Of a stretch of 64,000 nucleotides of DNA, positions 8,554-16,301 are shown piece by piece (the stretch's first letter is position 1; each line of letters begins with the position of its first letter). The notes beneath the pieces were generated by a model that did no database searches, was not told where the DNA came from, and saw only the letters and a program-made list of their open reading frames with translations. The DNA comes from Streptomyces carminius. GTDB taxonomy: Bacteria; Actinomycetota; Actinomycetes; Streptomycetales; Streptomycetaceae. The position numbers and the translations under genes are program-made. The stretch covers positions 186,001 to 250,000 of the forward strand of contig NZ_PGGW01000067.1 of assembly GCF_002794255.1 (NCBI RefSeq), written 5' to 3'.

Positions 8554-9831
8554 ATGGGGCGGTTCTCCCGGAGGACCTTCGGGGTGGCGGCGGCCGGTGT
8601 CCTCGCGGGCGCGCTGCCCGCGGGAGACGGGGCCGCGTCGGCCCGGGAGGCGGCAGCCGCGTCGGCCCGGGAGGCGGCGGACGCGCACGACGGCCGCGCG
8701 CCGCGGCCCGAGTTGCGCGGGATGTGGGTGGCGACCGTCGCCAACCTCGACTGGCCCGCCCGCCCGGGACTGCCCGCCGCCGAGCAGCGCGCCCAACTGC
8801 TGGCCCATCTCGACGAGGCGGTCGAGCGCCGTCTCAACACGGTGATCCTCCAGGTGCGGCCCACGGCGGACGCGCTGTGGCCCTCGCCCCACGAGCCGTG
8901 GTCGGAGTACCTCACCGGCGTCCAGGGCCGGGACCCGGGCTGGGATCCGCTGGGCACCGCCGTGCGCGAGGCGCACCGGCGCGGGCTGGAACTGCACGCC
9001 TGGTTCAACCCGTACCGGGTGGCCAACCACACCGACCCGGGCCGGCTGGCCGCGGGCCATCCCGCCCGGCGGCACCCGGAATGGGTGGTTCCCCACGGCG
9101 GGAAGCTCTACTACAACCCGGGGCTGCCCCAGGTCCGGAGCTTCGTGCAGACCGCGATGTTCCACGCGGTCGAGCGCTACGACGTCGACGGCATGCACTT
9201 CGACGACTACTTCTACCCGTACCCGGCGGCGGGCGGTTCCTTCGACGACGACGCCGCGTACGAGCGGTACGGCGGCGGCTTCCCGGACCGGGCCGCCTGG
9301 CGGCGGCACAACATCGACCTGCTGGTCCGTGAGACCGGAGAACGGCTGAGGCGGACCAGGCCGGGGGTGCGTTTCGGGGTCAGTCCCTTCGCCGTGTGGC
9401 GCAACAAGGACACCGACCCGGCCGGCTCCGACACCCGCGCGGGCGTGCAGACGTACGACGACCTGCACGCCGACACCCGCGGGTGGGTGCGGAAGGGCTG
9501 GATCGACTACATCGCGCCGCAGGTCTACTGGAACATCGGCTTCGCCGCCGCCGACTACGCCAGGCTGGTGCCCTGGTGGGCCGGCGTGGTGCGGGGCACC
9601 GGGGTGGACCTGTTCGTCGGGGAGGCGCTGTACAAGGTGGCCGACCCGGCCCAGGGAGCGGCCTGGCACGACCCGGCCGAGCTCTCCCGCCATGTGGCGC
9701 TGTGCCGGAGACATCCGGAGGTGGGCGGCAACATCTACTTCTCGGCCGAGCACGTCGCCGCGGACCCGAACGGGGCGATGACCCGGGTGGTGGAGGACCA
9801 CTACCACCACCGGGTCGAACCGCCCCACTGA
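8554..9831 (+). CDS. Tat-exported glycosyl hydrolase-like (GHL10/DUF187) protein
   Basis: 425 aa from the ATG at 8554, which has AGGAGG at 8544-8549. The N-terminus MGRFSRRTFGVAAAGVLAG carries a twin-arginine motif and hydrophobic stretch, so export by the Tat system is likely. The mature part shows the family hallmarks: ELRGMWVATVANLDWP, ILQVRPTADALWPS, HAWFNPYRV, DGMHFDDYFYPYP and DYIAPQVYWNIGF, a TIM barrel of the GHL10 (UPF0748/DUF187) group. Members are thought to act on cell-wall or other extracellular polysaccharides, but the substrate is not established. A possible sugar-responsive operator lies upstream at 8377. Confidence 0.88.
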   Translation: MGRFSRRTFGVAAAGVLAGALPAGDGAASAREAAAASAREAADAHDGRAPRPELRGMWVATVANLDWPARPGLPAAEQRAQLLAHLDEAVERRLNTVILQVRPTADALWPSPHEPWSEYLTGVQGRDPGWDPLGTAVREAHRRGLELHAWFNPYRVANHTDPGRLAAGHPARRHPEWVVPHGGKLYYNPGLPQVRSFVQTAMFHAVERYDVDGMHFDDYFYPYPAAGGSFDDDAAYERYGGGFPDRAAWRRHNIDLLVRETGERLRRTRPGVRFGVSPFAVWRNKDTDPAGSDTRAGVQTYDDLHADTRGWVRKGWIDYIAPQVYWNIGFAAADYARLVPWWAGVVRGTGVDLFVGEALYKVADPAQGAAWHDPAELSRHVALCRRHPEVGGNIYFSAEHVAADPNGAMTRVVEDHYHHRVEPPH

Positions 9832-9862
9832 GGACCGGGCCCGGCACTCTCGCCCGGCCTTC

Positions 9863-10063
9863 TCACCCGGTCCGGGGCCGGTCGTGGTGTCGTACCACGG
9901 AGTCGGGTCCCGGCGACATCACCGTCTCGTGGCCGTCCTCGAAACGCACCCGGTACGGCGGCTCGCCGTCCGCCCCGAGCACCTCGACGATCTCCGCGAT
10001 CCTGTCGTGCTGCCCCACGGTCCTGCCGTGCACCAGCAGCAGGTCTCCCTCGTTCGCCCGCAT
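9863..10063 (-). CDS. DUF1918 small protein
   Basis: 66 aa. The ATG at 10063 is chosen because the DUF1918 fold begins exactly there (MRANEGDLLLVHGRTVG) and GGGAG lies 9 nt upstream; longer in-frame readings are not supported. The sequence GEPPYRVRFEDGHETVMSPGPD is the family signature, a small SH3-like beta barrel of unknown function found singly or in tandem in actinobacteria. It is convergent with the glycosidase-like gene, whose stop is 31 bp away. Confidence 0.85.
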   Translation of the reverse strand: MRANEGDLLLVHGRTVGQHDRIAEIVEVLGADGEPPYRVRFEDGHETVMSPGPDSVVRHHDRPRTG

Positions 10064-10281
10064 CAGGGAACACTCCCATCCGTTGTCGGTGTCACCGGCG
10101 TGGCCGGTTTCATCGCTTATGTCCGTATGTCCGATTCTAGGGCCGACCGGGCGGCCCGGCGTCCGGCGGACGGCCGCCCGTACTCCGCCGCCGGGGCGGA
10201 CGCGGCCACGGCACCCGGGCGGTGGAGCCGCGGGCCCGAAAACCGGTCGCCCTCCGCCGCCGCGGGTGCCAGGCTCCCGCC

Positions 10282-10701
10282 ATGCCCACCCCGTACGAGA
10301 TCTCCACCGACCCCACCCGCCTCGATGCCGCCCGCGTCCACCACTGGCTGTCCACCGACGCCTACTGGGCGCTCGGCCGCAGTCGTGAGACACAGGACCG
10401 GGCCATCGCCGGATCGCTCAACTTCGGGGCGTACGACCCGGGCACCGGCGAACAGGCGGGCTACGCGCGGGTGATCACCGACCGCGCCACCTTCGCCTGG
10501 CTCTGCGACGTCTACGTGACCCCCGCCGCCCGCGGCCGGGGCCTGGGCAGGGCGCTGGTCGAGGCCGTGTGCGACCACCTGGAGCCGTACGGGCTGCGCC
10601 GGACGCTGCTGGCCACCCACGACGCGCACGGACTGTACGAAAGGGCCGGTTTCCGCCCGCTGGAGCGCCCCGGGCACTGGATGGCCCGCGAGACGCGGTG
10701 A
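10282..10701 (+). CDS. GNAT N-acetyltransferase
   Basis: 139 aa from the ATG at 10282. The acetyl-CoA-binding motif A is VTPAARGRGLGRALVEAV and the C-terminal part HGLYERAGFRPLERPGHWM is the usual GNAT motif B region. The N-terminal half (TDAYWALGRSRE) resembles small stand-alone acetyltransferases of the YjgM/PhnO-like group. The substrate is unknown. CAGGCT at 10270-10275, six bases before the ATG, would give a leaderless mRNA. Next comes the pseudo-phosphatase gene, 117 bp away on the same strand with its own promoter. Confidence 0.85.
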   Translation: MPTPYEISTDPTRLDAARVHHWLSTDAYWALGRSRETQDRAIAGSLNFGAYDPGTGEQAGYARVITDRATFAWLCDVYVTPAARGRGLGRALVEAVCDHLEPYGLRRTLLATHDAHGLYERAGFRPLERPGHWMARETR

Positions 10702-10806
10702 GCTCGCGGCGGCTCCGCGGTGCACCACGGCGGATGCACGGTGAACGCACCCGGACGGCCGAAAAAGGCCGCGGGCCGGGTATCGGACAACCGCCTCCGG
10801 CGGACC

Positions 10807-10812
10807 TACGAT
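10807..10812 (+). promoter_or_regulatory. -10 box (TACGAT) for a leaderless gene
   Basis: TACGAT ends 6 bp before the ATG at 10819, so transcription should start at or near the start codon. Confidence 0.45.
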
Positions 10813-10818
10813 CCAGTG

Positions 10819-11400
10819 ATGCACCTCCGGATCACGCTGGTCGCCGCCGCCCGCAGTTCCTCCCTGCTGGACGAGCGGTTCGACGAGGACCGGCCCCTGG
10901 CCGCCGCCGGCTGGCAGGAGGCCGAGCGGGCCATCCCGGCATACGCGCATCTGGCGGGCGCGGAACTGCGCTACTGCTCGCCCACCATGCGGTGCCGGGA
11001 GACCGGGGACGCCCTCGGACTGCGCCCCATCGCCCAGCCCGCGCTGCGCGACTGCGACATGGGCCGCTGGCGCGGCCGCACCTTCCAGGAGGTCGCCGCG
11101 AGCGAGCCGCGGGCCGTGGACGCCTGGCTCGCCGACCCCCATGCCGGCCCGCACGGCGGCGAGTCGCTGTTCTCCTTCATCCTGCGGATCGGCGACTGGC
11201 TGGACACCCGGCCGGCCGACGGCGGCGAGCAGGGCGGTGCCCTGATCGCCGCCGTGGTGGAGCCGACGGTGCTGCGCGCGGCCGTGGTCTATGCCCTGAA
11301 GGCGCCGCCGCACACCTACTGGCGCGTCGACGCCCATCCGCTGTCGTCGGTCACCCTGACCGGACGGGCGGGCGACTGGATGCTGAGCATGGACCACTGA
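10819..11400 (+). CDS. Histidine-phosphatase-fold protein lacking the catalytic histidines
   Basis: 193 aa from the ATG at 10819. Family landmarks are recognisable: YCSPTMRCRETGDALG aligns with the SP-x-x-RA-x-x-T helix, CDMGRWRGRTFQEV with the acidic/Trp segment, and GPHGGESLFSF with the pre-catalytic helix. However, the N-terminal LVRHG motif is LVAAARS here, and the second catalytic His (normally VTHGG) is replaced by VVEPT. Both histidines that carry and flank the phosphate are therefore missing. It is probably not a phosphatase or mutase; a binding or regulatory role is possible. Related degenerate proteins may exist in actinobacteria. The substrate is unknown. Confidence 0.7.
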   Translation: MHLRITLVAAARSSSLLDERFDEDRPLAAAGWQEAERAIPAYAHLAGAELRYCSPTMRCRETGDALGLRPIAQPALRDCDMGRWRGRTFQEVAASEPRAVDAWLADPHAGPHGGESLFSFILRIGDWLDTRPADGGEQGGALIAAVVEPTVLRAAVVYALKAPPHTYWRVDAHPLSSVTLTGRAGDWMLSMDH

Positions 11401-11467
11401 GCACGGGTCGCTGAGCACGGGCCGCCGGGCGCGGATGCCCGGCGCGGGCCGCCACGCCCCACCGGGG

Positions 11468-12223
11468 TCAGAGCTCGCGCTCGGCGTAGGCCGCCATCGC
11501 GTCCCGGACGAAGGCCGCCGTGCCCTCGCCATGCCGGTCGTAGTGTGCGGCGAAGCGCGGATCGTCGGTGTACATCCGGCCCAGGCCGGTGAACGCCTCG
11601 GCGGTCGGACGCCCGCCCTGCCAGCCGGCGGACACCCATGCGCAGTGCCGCCGGGTGATCTCCAGCACCTCGTCGCTGTCCGGCGCGAGGCCGTCGCGGT
11701 GGGCCCGGGCGAAGTCGCGGGCGATGTCGAGCTGCTGTCGCTGGAACCCCTCCCGCTCCTCCCGGGACCGCGAGCGCCACCAGCGGTCACCCCGCTCGTA
11801 GGCCTCGCGCCCCCAGCGCTCGGTCACCTCGTCCTTGTGGCGGGTGTGGTCGAACCCGCCGAGCACCTCGTCAGGCATCAGAGGCTCTCCTCCTTCCAGT
11901 TTGGCCAGGGTCCTGCGCACCGAATCGATCTGCCGCCCCAGCCGCTCCCGCTCCTGTTCGAGCAGCCTCAGATGGGTCCGCAGCGCGGCGGTCTCGTCCC
12001 GCTGCCCGTCGAGGGCGTCGGAGACGGCGGCCAGCCCCAGACCGAGCTCGCGCAGCAGCAGGATCCGCTGGAGCCGCAGCAGGGCGTGCTCGTCGTAGTA
12101 GCGGCGTCCGCCGTGTCCGACGCGGCTGGGGCGCAGCAGGCCGATGGCGTCGTAGTGACGCAGCGTGCGGCTGGTGGTCCCGGCCGCACGGGCGATCTCC
12201 TGGATGGACCACTCCACCGTCAT
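11468..12223 (-). CDS. MerR-family (TipAL-like) transcriptional regulator
   Basis: 251 aa. Residues 5-73 are the MerR winged helix (SIQEIARAAGTTSRTLRHYD, then GGRRYYDEHALLRLQRILLL). Residues 75-120 form the dimerising coiled coil. Residues 125-250 match the TipAS antibiotic-recognition domain (RWGREAYERGDRWW, HCAWVSAGWQGGRP, GLGRMYTDDPRFAAHYD). Such proteins bind amphipathic or thiopeptide-like ligands and activate promoters, including their own, that have an over-long spacer. The inverted repeat just upstream (12256-12279) suits autoregulation. It has no adjacent partner gene on its strand. Confidence 0.92.
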   Translation of the reverse strand: MTVEWSIQEIARAAGTTSRTLRHYDAIGLLRPSRVGHGGRRYYDEHALLRLQRILLLRELGLGLAAVSDALDGQRDETAALRTHLRLLEQERERLGRQIDSVRRTLAKLEGGEPLMPDEVLGGFDHTRHKDEVTERWGREAYERGDRWWRSRSREEREGFQRQQLDIARDFARAHRDGLAPDSDEVLEITRRHCAWVSAGWQGGRPTAEAFTGLGRMYTDDPRFAAHYDRHGEGTAAFVRDAMAAYAEREL

Positions 12224-12255
12224 CGTCTGGGGCCTTTCGATCCGCCGGTGGAAAC

Positions 12256-12281
12256 GACGCTAGAGGTTTCCGCAGCGTCAA
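12256..12281 (-). promoter_or_regulatory. Inverted repeat and -35-like box upstream of the MerR gene
   Basis: GACGCT (12256-12261) and AGCGTC (12274-12279) form a perfect 6-bp inverted repeat with a 12-bp spacer. On the minus strand TTGACG (12281-12276) overlaps its outer half. MerR regulators bind such dyads between -35 and -10 boxes. A -10 box was not convincing. Confidence 0.5.
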
Positions 12282-12404
12282 CTTCAACCCGCCGTGAAAC
12301 GGCCTCCCGTGGCTTCCCGCCGTTCTCGCCCTCCGCTTCCCCGGAGTGCTGCGCGGGAGGTTGCTCCGGCGGGAGCACGCGCGGGCAGGCCGGGCCCGGG
12401 AACG

Positions 12405-12410
12405 TAGGAT
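12405..12410 (+). promoter_or_regulatory. Probable -10 box (TAGGAT)
   Basis: TAGGAT matches the actinobacterial -10 pattern and lies about 90 bp before the small membrane-protein gene at 12502. Confidence 0.4.
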
Positions 12411-12501
12411 GGGGCGCCCGCCGGGGGCAGCGGGACCTCTCCCGCCGAAGGTGCCCTCCGCGCACACCGGATGGTGCCGGTCGACCGATGGAGGGACTGC
12501 C

Positions 12502-12762
12502 ATGACCGCCGAGGCCACGGACAGTCCGGCTTCCCTCTACGGGGTCGTCTCACTCGTTCTCGGAGCCGTCGCCCTGGTCGCCGCGGTGTTCGTGGGCTAC
12601 GCCGGTGTTGCGATCCCGCTGCTGTGCGGCAGCCTCGCCGTCACTTTCGCGACCCTCGGCCTGGTCAAGCGGTCCAACCGCGGCCAGTGCGTCATCGGCC
12701 TGGTCACCGGCGGTCTCGCCGTGCTCTGGCTGGTCCTCTTCCTGGCCGCCTTCGGCGGCTGA
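12502..12762 (+). CDS. Small integral membrane protein (DUF4190-like)
   Basis: 86 aa from the ATG at 12502, preceded by GGAGGG. After a short polar start it consists of three hydrophobic segments (about residues 12-32, 34-52 and 62-84) with one basic loop, VKRSNRGQC. The arrangement resembles DUF4190 proteins, small membrane proteins of unknown function common in actinobacteria. No partner can be assigned from the neighbours. The stop is followed by a 350-bp gap leading to argC. Confidence 0.75.
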   Translation: MTAEATDSPASLYGVVSLVLGAVALVAAVFVGYAGVAIPLLCGSLAVTFATLGLVKRSNRGQCVIGLVTGGLAVLWLVLFLAAFGG

Positions 12763-13059
12763 CGCCCTGCCGCCCCGGGCCGTTCGCGCCCGTGGGGCGA
12801 CGGAACGCGAGCGCCTCCCGGCCCGCCGCACGGCGCTGCCCGGCAAGGTGCCCCGCAGTCGAGAACAGGACGGTACCCGCGGCCGCCGGGACGCTTCCGT
12901 GCGCCACCGCTCACCGCTCACCGCTCACCGGTGCCGGGGCGCCGCCGCCCGGCACCGGCGGCAGCCGTCCGCGGCGGCGGGCACCGTGTCCCACCGGCTC
13001 ACCGCGGAACCAGGGGCCGCCGGCCCGGCACGGCGCCATGGATCGGGCCAGGCGAGCTG
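12763..13059. other. Intergenic region before argC with short repeats and a hairpin
   Basis: No gene was found. It holds a 7-bp unit (ACCGCTC) repeated three times at 12906-12926 and an 11-bp inverted repeat (12928-12938 with 12948-12958), a possible terminator for the membrane-protein gene. The argC promoter begins at 13060. Confidence 0.5.
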
Positions 13060-13094
13060 TTGCATAAATCTTCCCTCATTTGTATAGTCATGCC
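13060..13094 (+). promoter_or_regulatory. argC promoter overlapping ARG-box-like sequence
   Basis: TTGCAT (13060-13065) and TATAGT (13083-13088) are separated by exactly 17 bp, a good sigma-70-type promoter. The stretch is strikingly AT-rich for this genome and contains TTGCATAAAT and TTGTATAGTCATGC, which resemble the half-sites bound by ArgR in streptomycetes. Repression of argCJBDR by ArgR plus arginine is the natural reading. Confidence 0.75.
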
Positions 13095-13112
13095 ATCGAT
13101 GAGGAGGGAACG

Positions 13113-14141
13113 ATGGCGGTGCGAGCGGCGGTGGCGGGGGCGAGCGGCTATGCGGGGGGTGAACTCCTGCGCCTGCTGGCCGGACATCCCGAGGTCGAGA
13201 TCGGTGCGCTGACGGGCAACTCCAACGCGGGACGCCGGCTGGGCGAGCTCCAGCCGCATCTGGCGCCGCTGGCCGACCGGGTGCTGGAACCCACCACGGC
13301 CGAGGTGCTGGGCGGCCACGACGTGGTGTTCCTGGCGCTGCCGCACGGCCAGTCCGCGGCGGTCGCCGAGCAGCTCGGCGACGAGGTGCTGGTCGTCGAC
13401 TGCGGTGCCGACTTCCGGCTGCGGGACGCGGGGGACTGGGAGCGCTTCTACGGCAGCCCGCACGCAGGCACCTGGCCGTACGGCCTTCCCGAGCTGCCGG
13501 GGGCCCGCGAGGCGCTGACGGGGTCCCGGCGCGTCGCGGTCCCCGGCTGTTATCCGACGACCGTGTCGCTGGCGCTGTTCCCGGCCTTCGCGGCCGGCCT
13601 GGTCGAGCCGGACGTGGTGGTGGTCGCGGCCACCGGCACCTCCGGGGCGGGCAAGGCGCTCAAGCCCCACCTGCTGGGCAGCGAGGTGATGGGCTCGATG
13701 AGCCCGTACGGCGTCGGGGGCGGCCACCGGCACACCCCGGAGATGGTCCAGAACCTCTCGGCCGTCGCGGGCGAGCGGGTGACCGTCTCCTTCACCCCCA
13801 CCCTCGCCCCGATGTCGCGCGGCATCCTCGCCACCTGCACCGCGAAGGCGAAGCCGGGGCTGGACGCCGGCCGGCTGCGCGAGGCGTACGCCAAGGCGCT
13901 GGCCGCGGAGCCGTTCGTGCGCCTGCTGCCGGAGGGGCAGTGGCCCTCCACGGCGGCGGTGTACGGCTCCAACACGGTGCTGCTCCAGGTCGCCCACGAC
14001 GAGGCGGCCGGCCGCCTCATCGCCATCGGCGCCCTGGACAACCTCACCAAGGGCACCGCGGGCGGCGCGGTGCAGAGCATGAACATCGCCCTCGGCATCC
14101 CCGAGGAGACCGGACTGCCGGTGACCGGGGTCGCCCCGTGA
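13113..14141 (+). CDS. argC: N-acetyl-gamma-glutamyl-phosphate reductase
   Basis: 342 aa from the ATG at 13113 with GAGGAGGG upstream; an in-frame ATG at 13080 falls inside the promoter and is rejected. The NADP-binding start is AAVAGASGYAGGELLRLL. The catalytic cysteine lies in VAVPGCYPTTVSLAL, and the HRHTPEM segment is conserved in the family. It reduces N-acetylglutamyl phosphate to the semialdehyde, the third step of arginine biosynthesis. It is the first gene of argC-J-B-D-R, with argJ 79 bp downstream. Confidence 0.97.
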   Translation: MAVRAAVAGASGYAGGELLRLLAGHPEVEIGALTGNSNAGRRLGELQPHLAPLADRVLEPTTAEVLGGHDVVFLALPHGQSAAVAEQLGDEVLVVDCGADFRLRDAGDWERFYGSPHAGTWPYGLPELPGAREALTGSRRVAVPGCYPTTVSLALFPAFAAGLVEPDVVVVAATGTSGAGKALKPHLLGSEVMGSMSPYGVGGGHRHTPEMVQNLSAVAGERVTVSFTPTLAPMSRGILATCTAKAKPGLDAGRLREAYAKALAAEPFVRLLPEGQWPSTAAVYGSNTVLLQVAHDEAAGRLIAIGALDNLTKGTAGGAVQSMNIALGIPEETGLPVTGVAP

Positions 14142-14220
14142 ACGGGCTCCGCACGACGGACGGCGGCGGGACGGACGGGACAGGCGGGACAGGCGGGGAC
14201 GGGATGAACGGAGAGACGCA

Positions 14221-15372
14221 GTGAGCGTGACCGCGGCGAAGGGATTCACGGCGGCGGGCATCGCCGCCGGAATCAAGGAGAACGGCAACCCCGACCTTGC
14301 CCTGGTCGTCAACAACGGGCCGCGCCTGGCCGCCGCCGGCGTGTTCACCGCCAACCGGGTGAAGGCCGCACCGGTCCTGTGGTCCGAGCAGGTCCTCAAG
14401 GGGGGCCTGGTCTCGGCGGTCGTCCTCAACTCCGGCGGCGCCAACGCCTGCACCGGCCCGCTCGGCTTCCAGGACACCCACACCACCGCCGAGAAGGCCG
14501 CCGAGGTGCTCGGCCACAACGCCGGCGAGGTGGCCGTGGCCTCCACCGGCCTGATCGGCATCCGGCTGCCGATGGACAGGCTGCTGCCGGGCGTCGAACG
14601 GGCCGCCGGTGAACTCTCCGAACACGGCGGGGAGAAGGCCGCCCTCGCCATCAAGACCACCGACACCGTGCACAAGACCGCCGTCGCCGGGGGCGAGGGC
14701 TGGACCGTGGGCGGTATGGCCAAGGGCGCGGGAATGCTCGCCCCCTCGCTGGCCACCATGCTGGTGGTCCTGACCACCGACGCCGACGTCGACTCCCCGG
14801 GCCTGGACGCGGCGCTGCGCGAGGCCACCCGCACCACCTTCGACCGGATCGACTCCGACGGCTGCCTGTCCACCAACGACACCGTGCTGCTGCTCGCCTC
14901 CGGGGCCTCCGGGATCACTCCCGGCGAGGCGGAGTTCACCGAGGCGGTACGGGCCGTCTGCGCCGATCTGGCCCGGCAGCTCATCGGCGACGCCGAGGGC
15001 GCCTCCAAGGACATCCGCATCGAGGTCGTGAACGCGGCCAGCGAGGACGACGCCGTGGAGGTCGGCCGCTCCATCGCCCGCAACAACCTCCTCAAGTGCG
15101 CCGTCCACGGCGAGGACCCCAACTGGGGGCGGGTGCTCTCCGCCATCGGCACCACCTCCGCCGTCTTCGAGCCCGACCGGCTGAACGTCGCCATCAACGG
15201 CGTGTGGGTGTGCAAGGGCGGCTCCGTCGGCGAGGACCGCGAACTGGTCGACATGCGCTACCGCGAGGTGGTCATCACCGCCGACCTGGCCGCGGGCGAC
15301 GCCTCCGCCGTCGTCTGGACCAACGACCTCACCGCCGACTACGTCCACGAGAACAGCGCCTACTCGTCATGA
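14221..15372 (+). CDS. argJ: Glutamate N-acetyltransferase/ornithine acetyltransferase
   Basis: 383 aa, GTG start at 14221 after GGAG. The autoproteolytic site with the nucleophilic Thr is in KGAGMLAPSLATMLVVLTTDA, which splits the precursor into alpha and beta chains of about 180 and 200 aa. It transfers the acetyl group from N-acetylornithine to glutamate, closing the cyclic arginine pathway. Whether it also uses acetyl-CoA cannot be read from sequence. The stop overlaps the argB start (ATGA at 15369-15372). Confidence 0.97.
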   Translation: MSVTAAKGFTAAGIAAGIKENGNPDLALVVNNGPRLAAAGVFTANRVKAAPVLWSEQVLKGGLVSAVVLNSGGANACTGPLGFQDTHTTAEKAAEVLGHNAGEVAVASTGLIGIRLPMDRLLPGVERAAGELSEHGGEKAALAIKTTDTVHKTAVAGGEGWTVGGMAKGAGMLAPSLATMLVVLTTDADVDSPGLDAALREATRTTFDRIDSDGCLSTNDTVLLLASGASGITPGEAEFTEAVRAVCADLARQLIGDAEGASKDIRIEVVNAASEDDAVEVGRSIARNNLLKCAVHGEDPNWGRVLSAIGTTSAVFEPDRLNVAINGVWVCKGGSVGEDRELVDMRYREVVITADLAAGDASAVVWTNDLTADYVHENSAYSS

Positions 15373-16301
15373 GCACACGCAGGCACAAGGTTCTGCCCAA
15401 GGCCGAGATCCTCATCGAGGCACTGCCCTGGCTGACCCGCCACCACGGGAAGACCGTGGTCATCAAGTTCGGCGGCAACGCCATGGTCGACGAGGACCTG
15501 AAGGCGGCCTTCGCCCAGGACGTGGTCTTCCTGCGGCACGCCGGTCTCAAGCCCGTCGTCGTCCACGGCGGCGGGCCGCAGATCAGCGCCCACCTCGACA
15601 GGCTGGGCCTGGTCAGCGAGTTCAAGGCCGGACTGCGGGTCACCACCGACGAGGCCATGGACGTGGTCCGGATGGTGCTGGCCGGCCAGGTGCAGCGCGA
15701 GCTGGTCGGCCTGCTCAACCGGCACGGGCCGCTGGCCGTCGGCATGACCGGCGAGGACGCGCACACCATGACCGCCACCAAGCGCTACGCGCACATCGAC
15801 GGCGAGCGGGTGGACATCGGCCGGGTCGGCGAGATCACCGAGGTCGACGCGGGTGCCGTCCAGGCGCTGCTGGACGACGGCCGCATCCCGGTGATCTCCT
15901 CCATCGCCCGCAGCGCCGACGACGGACACGTCTACAACATCAACGCCGACACCGCCGCCGCCGCCCTGGCCGCCGCGCTGGGCGCGGAGACGCTGATGGT
16001 CCTCACCGACGTCGAGGGTCTCTACGAGGACTGGCCCCACAGCGACGACGTGATCAGCCGGCTCACCGCGAGGGAGCTGGAGAGGCTGCTGCCGGATCTG
16101 GCCAGCGGCATGGTCCCCAAGATGGAGGGCTGCCTGTACGCCGTGCGCAACGGCGTGCGGACCGCCCGCGTCATCGACGGACGCGTCCAGCACTCCATCC
16201 TGCTGGAGATCTTCACCGACGAGGGCATCGGGACCATGGTCGTGCCCGACGAGGACCGGGACGGCGGCCAGGACGGCGACGAGGGGAAGGACAGGGCATG
16301 A
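15369..16301 (+). CDS. argB: Acetylglutamate kinase
   Basis: 310 aa from the ATG at 15369, overlapping argJ by 4 bp. The amino-acid kinase fold shows KTVVIKFGGNAM, VVHGGGPQI, YNINADTAAAALA and MVPKMEGCLYAV, all hallmarks of NAG kinase. It phosphorylates N-acetylglutamate. The N-terminal helix before KFGGNAM and the C-terminal region fit the hexameric, arginine-inhibitable form found in organisms with the cyclic pathway. The stop overlaps the argD start by 4 bp. Confidence 0.97.
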   Translation: MSTRRHKVLPKAEILIEALPWLTRHHGKTVVIKFGGNAMVDEDLKAAFAQDVVFLRHAGLKPVVVHGGGPQISAHLDRLGLVSEFKAGLRVTTDEAMDVVRMVLAGQVQRELVGLLNRHGPLAVGMTGEDAHTMTATKRYAHIDGERVDIGRVGEITEVDAGAVQALLDDGRIPVISSIARSADDGHVYNINADTAAAALAAALGAETLMVLTDVEGLYEDWPHSDDVISRLTARELERLLPDLASGMVPKMEGCLYAVRNGVRTARVIDGRVQHSILLEIFTDEGIGTMVVPDEDRDGGQDGDEGKDRA

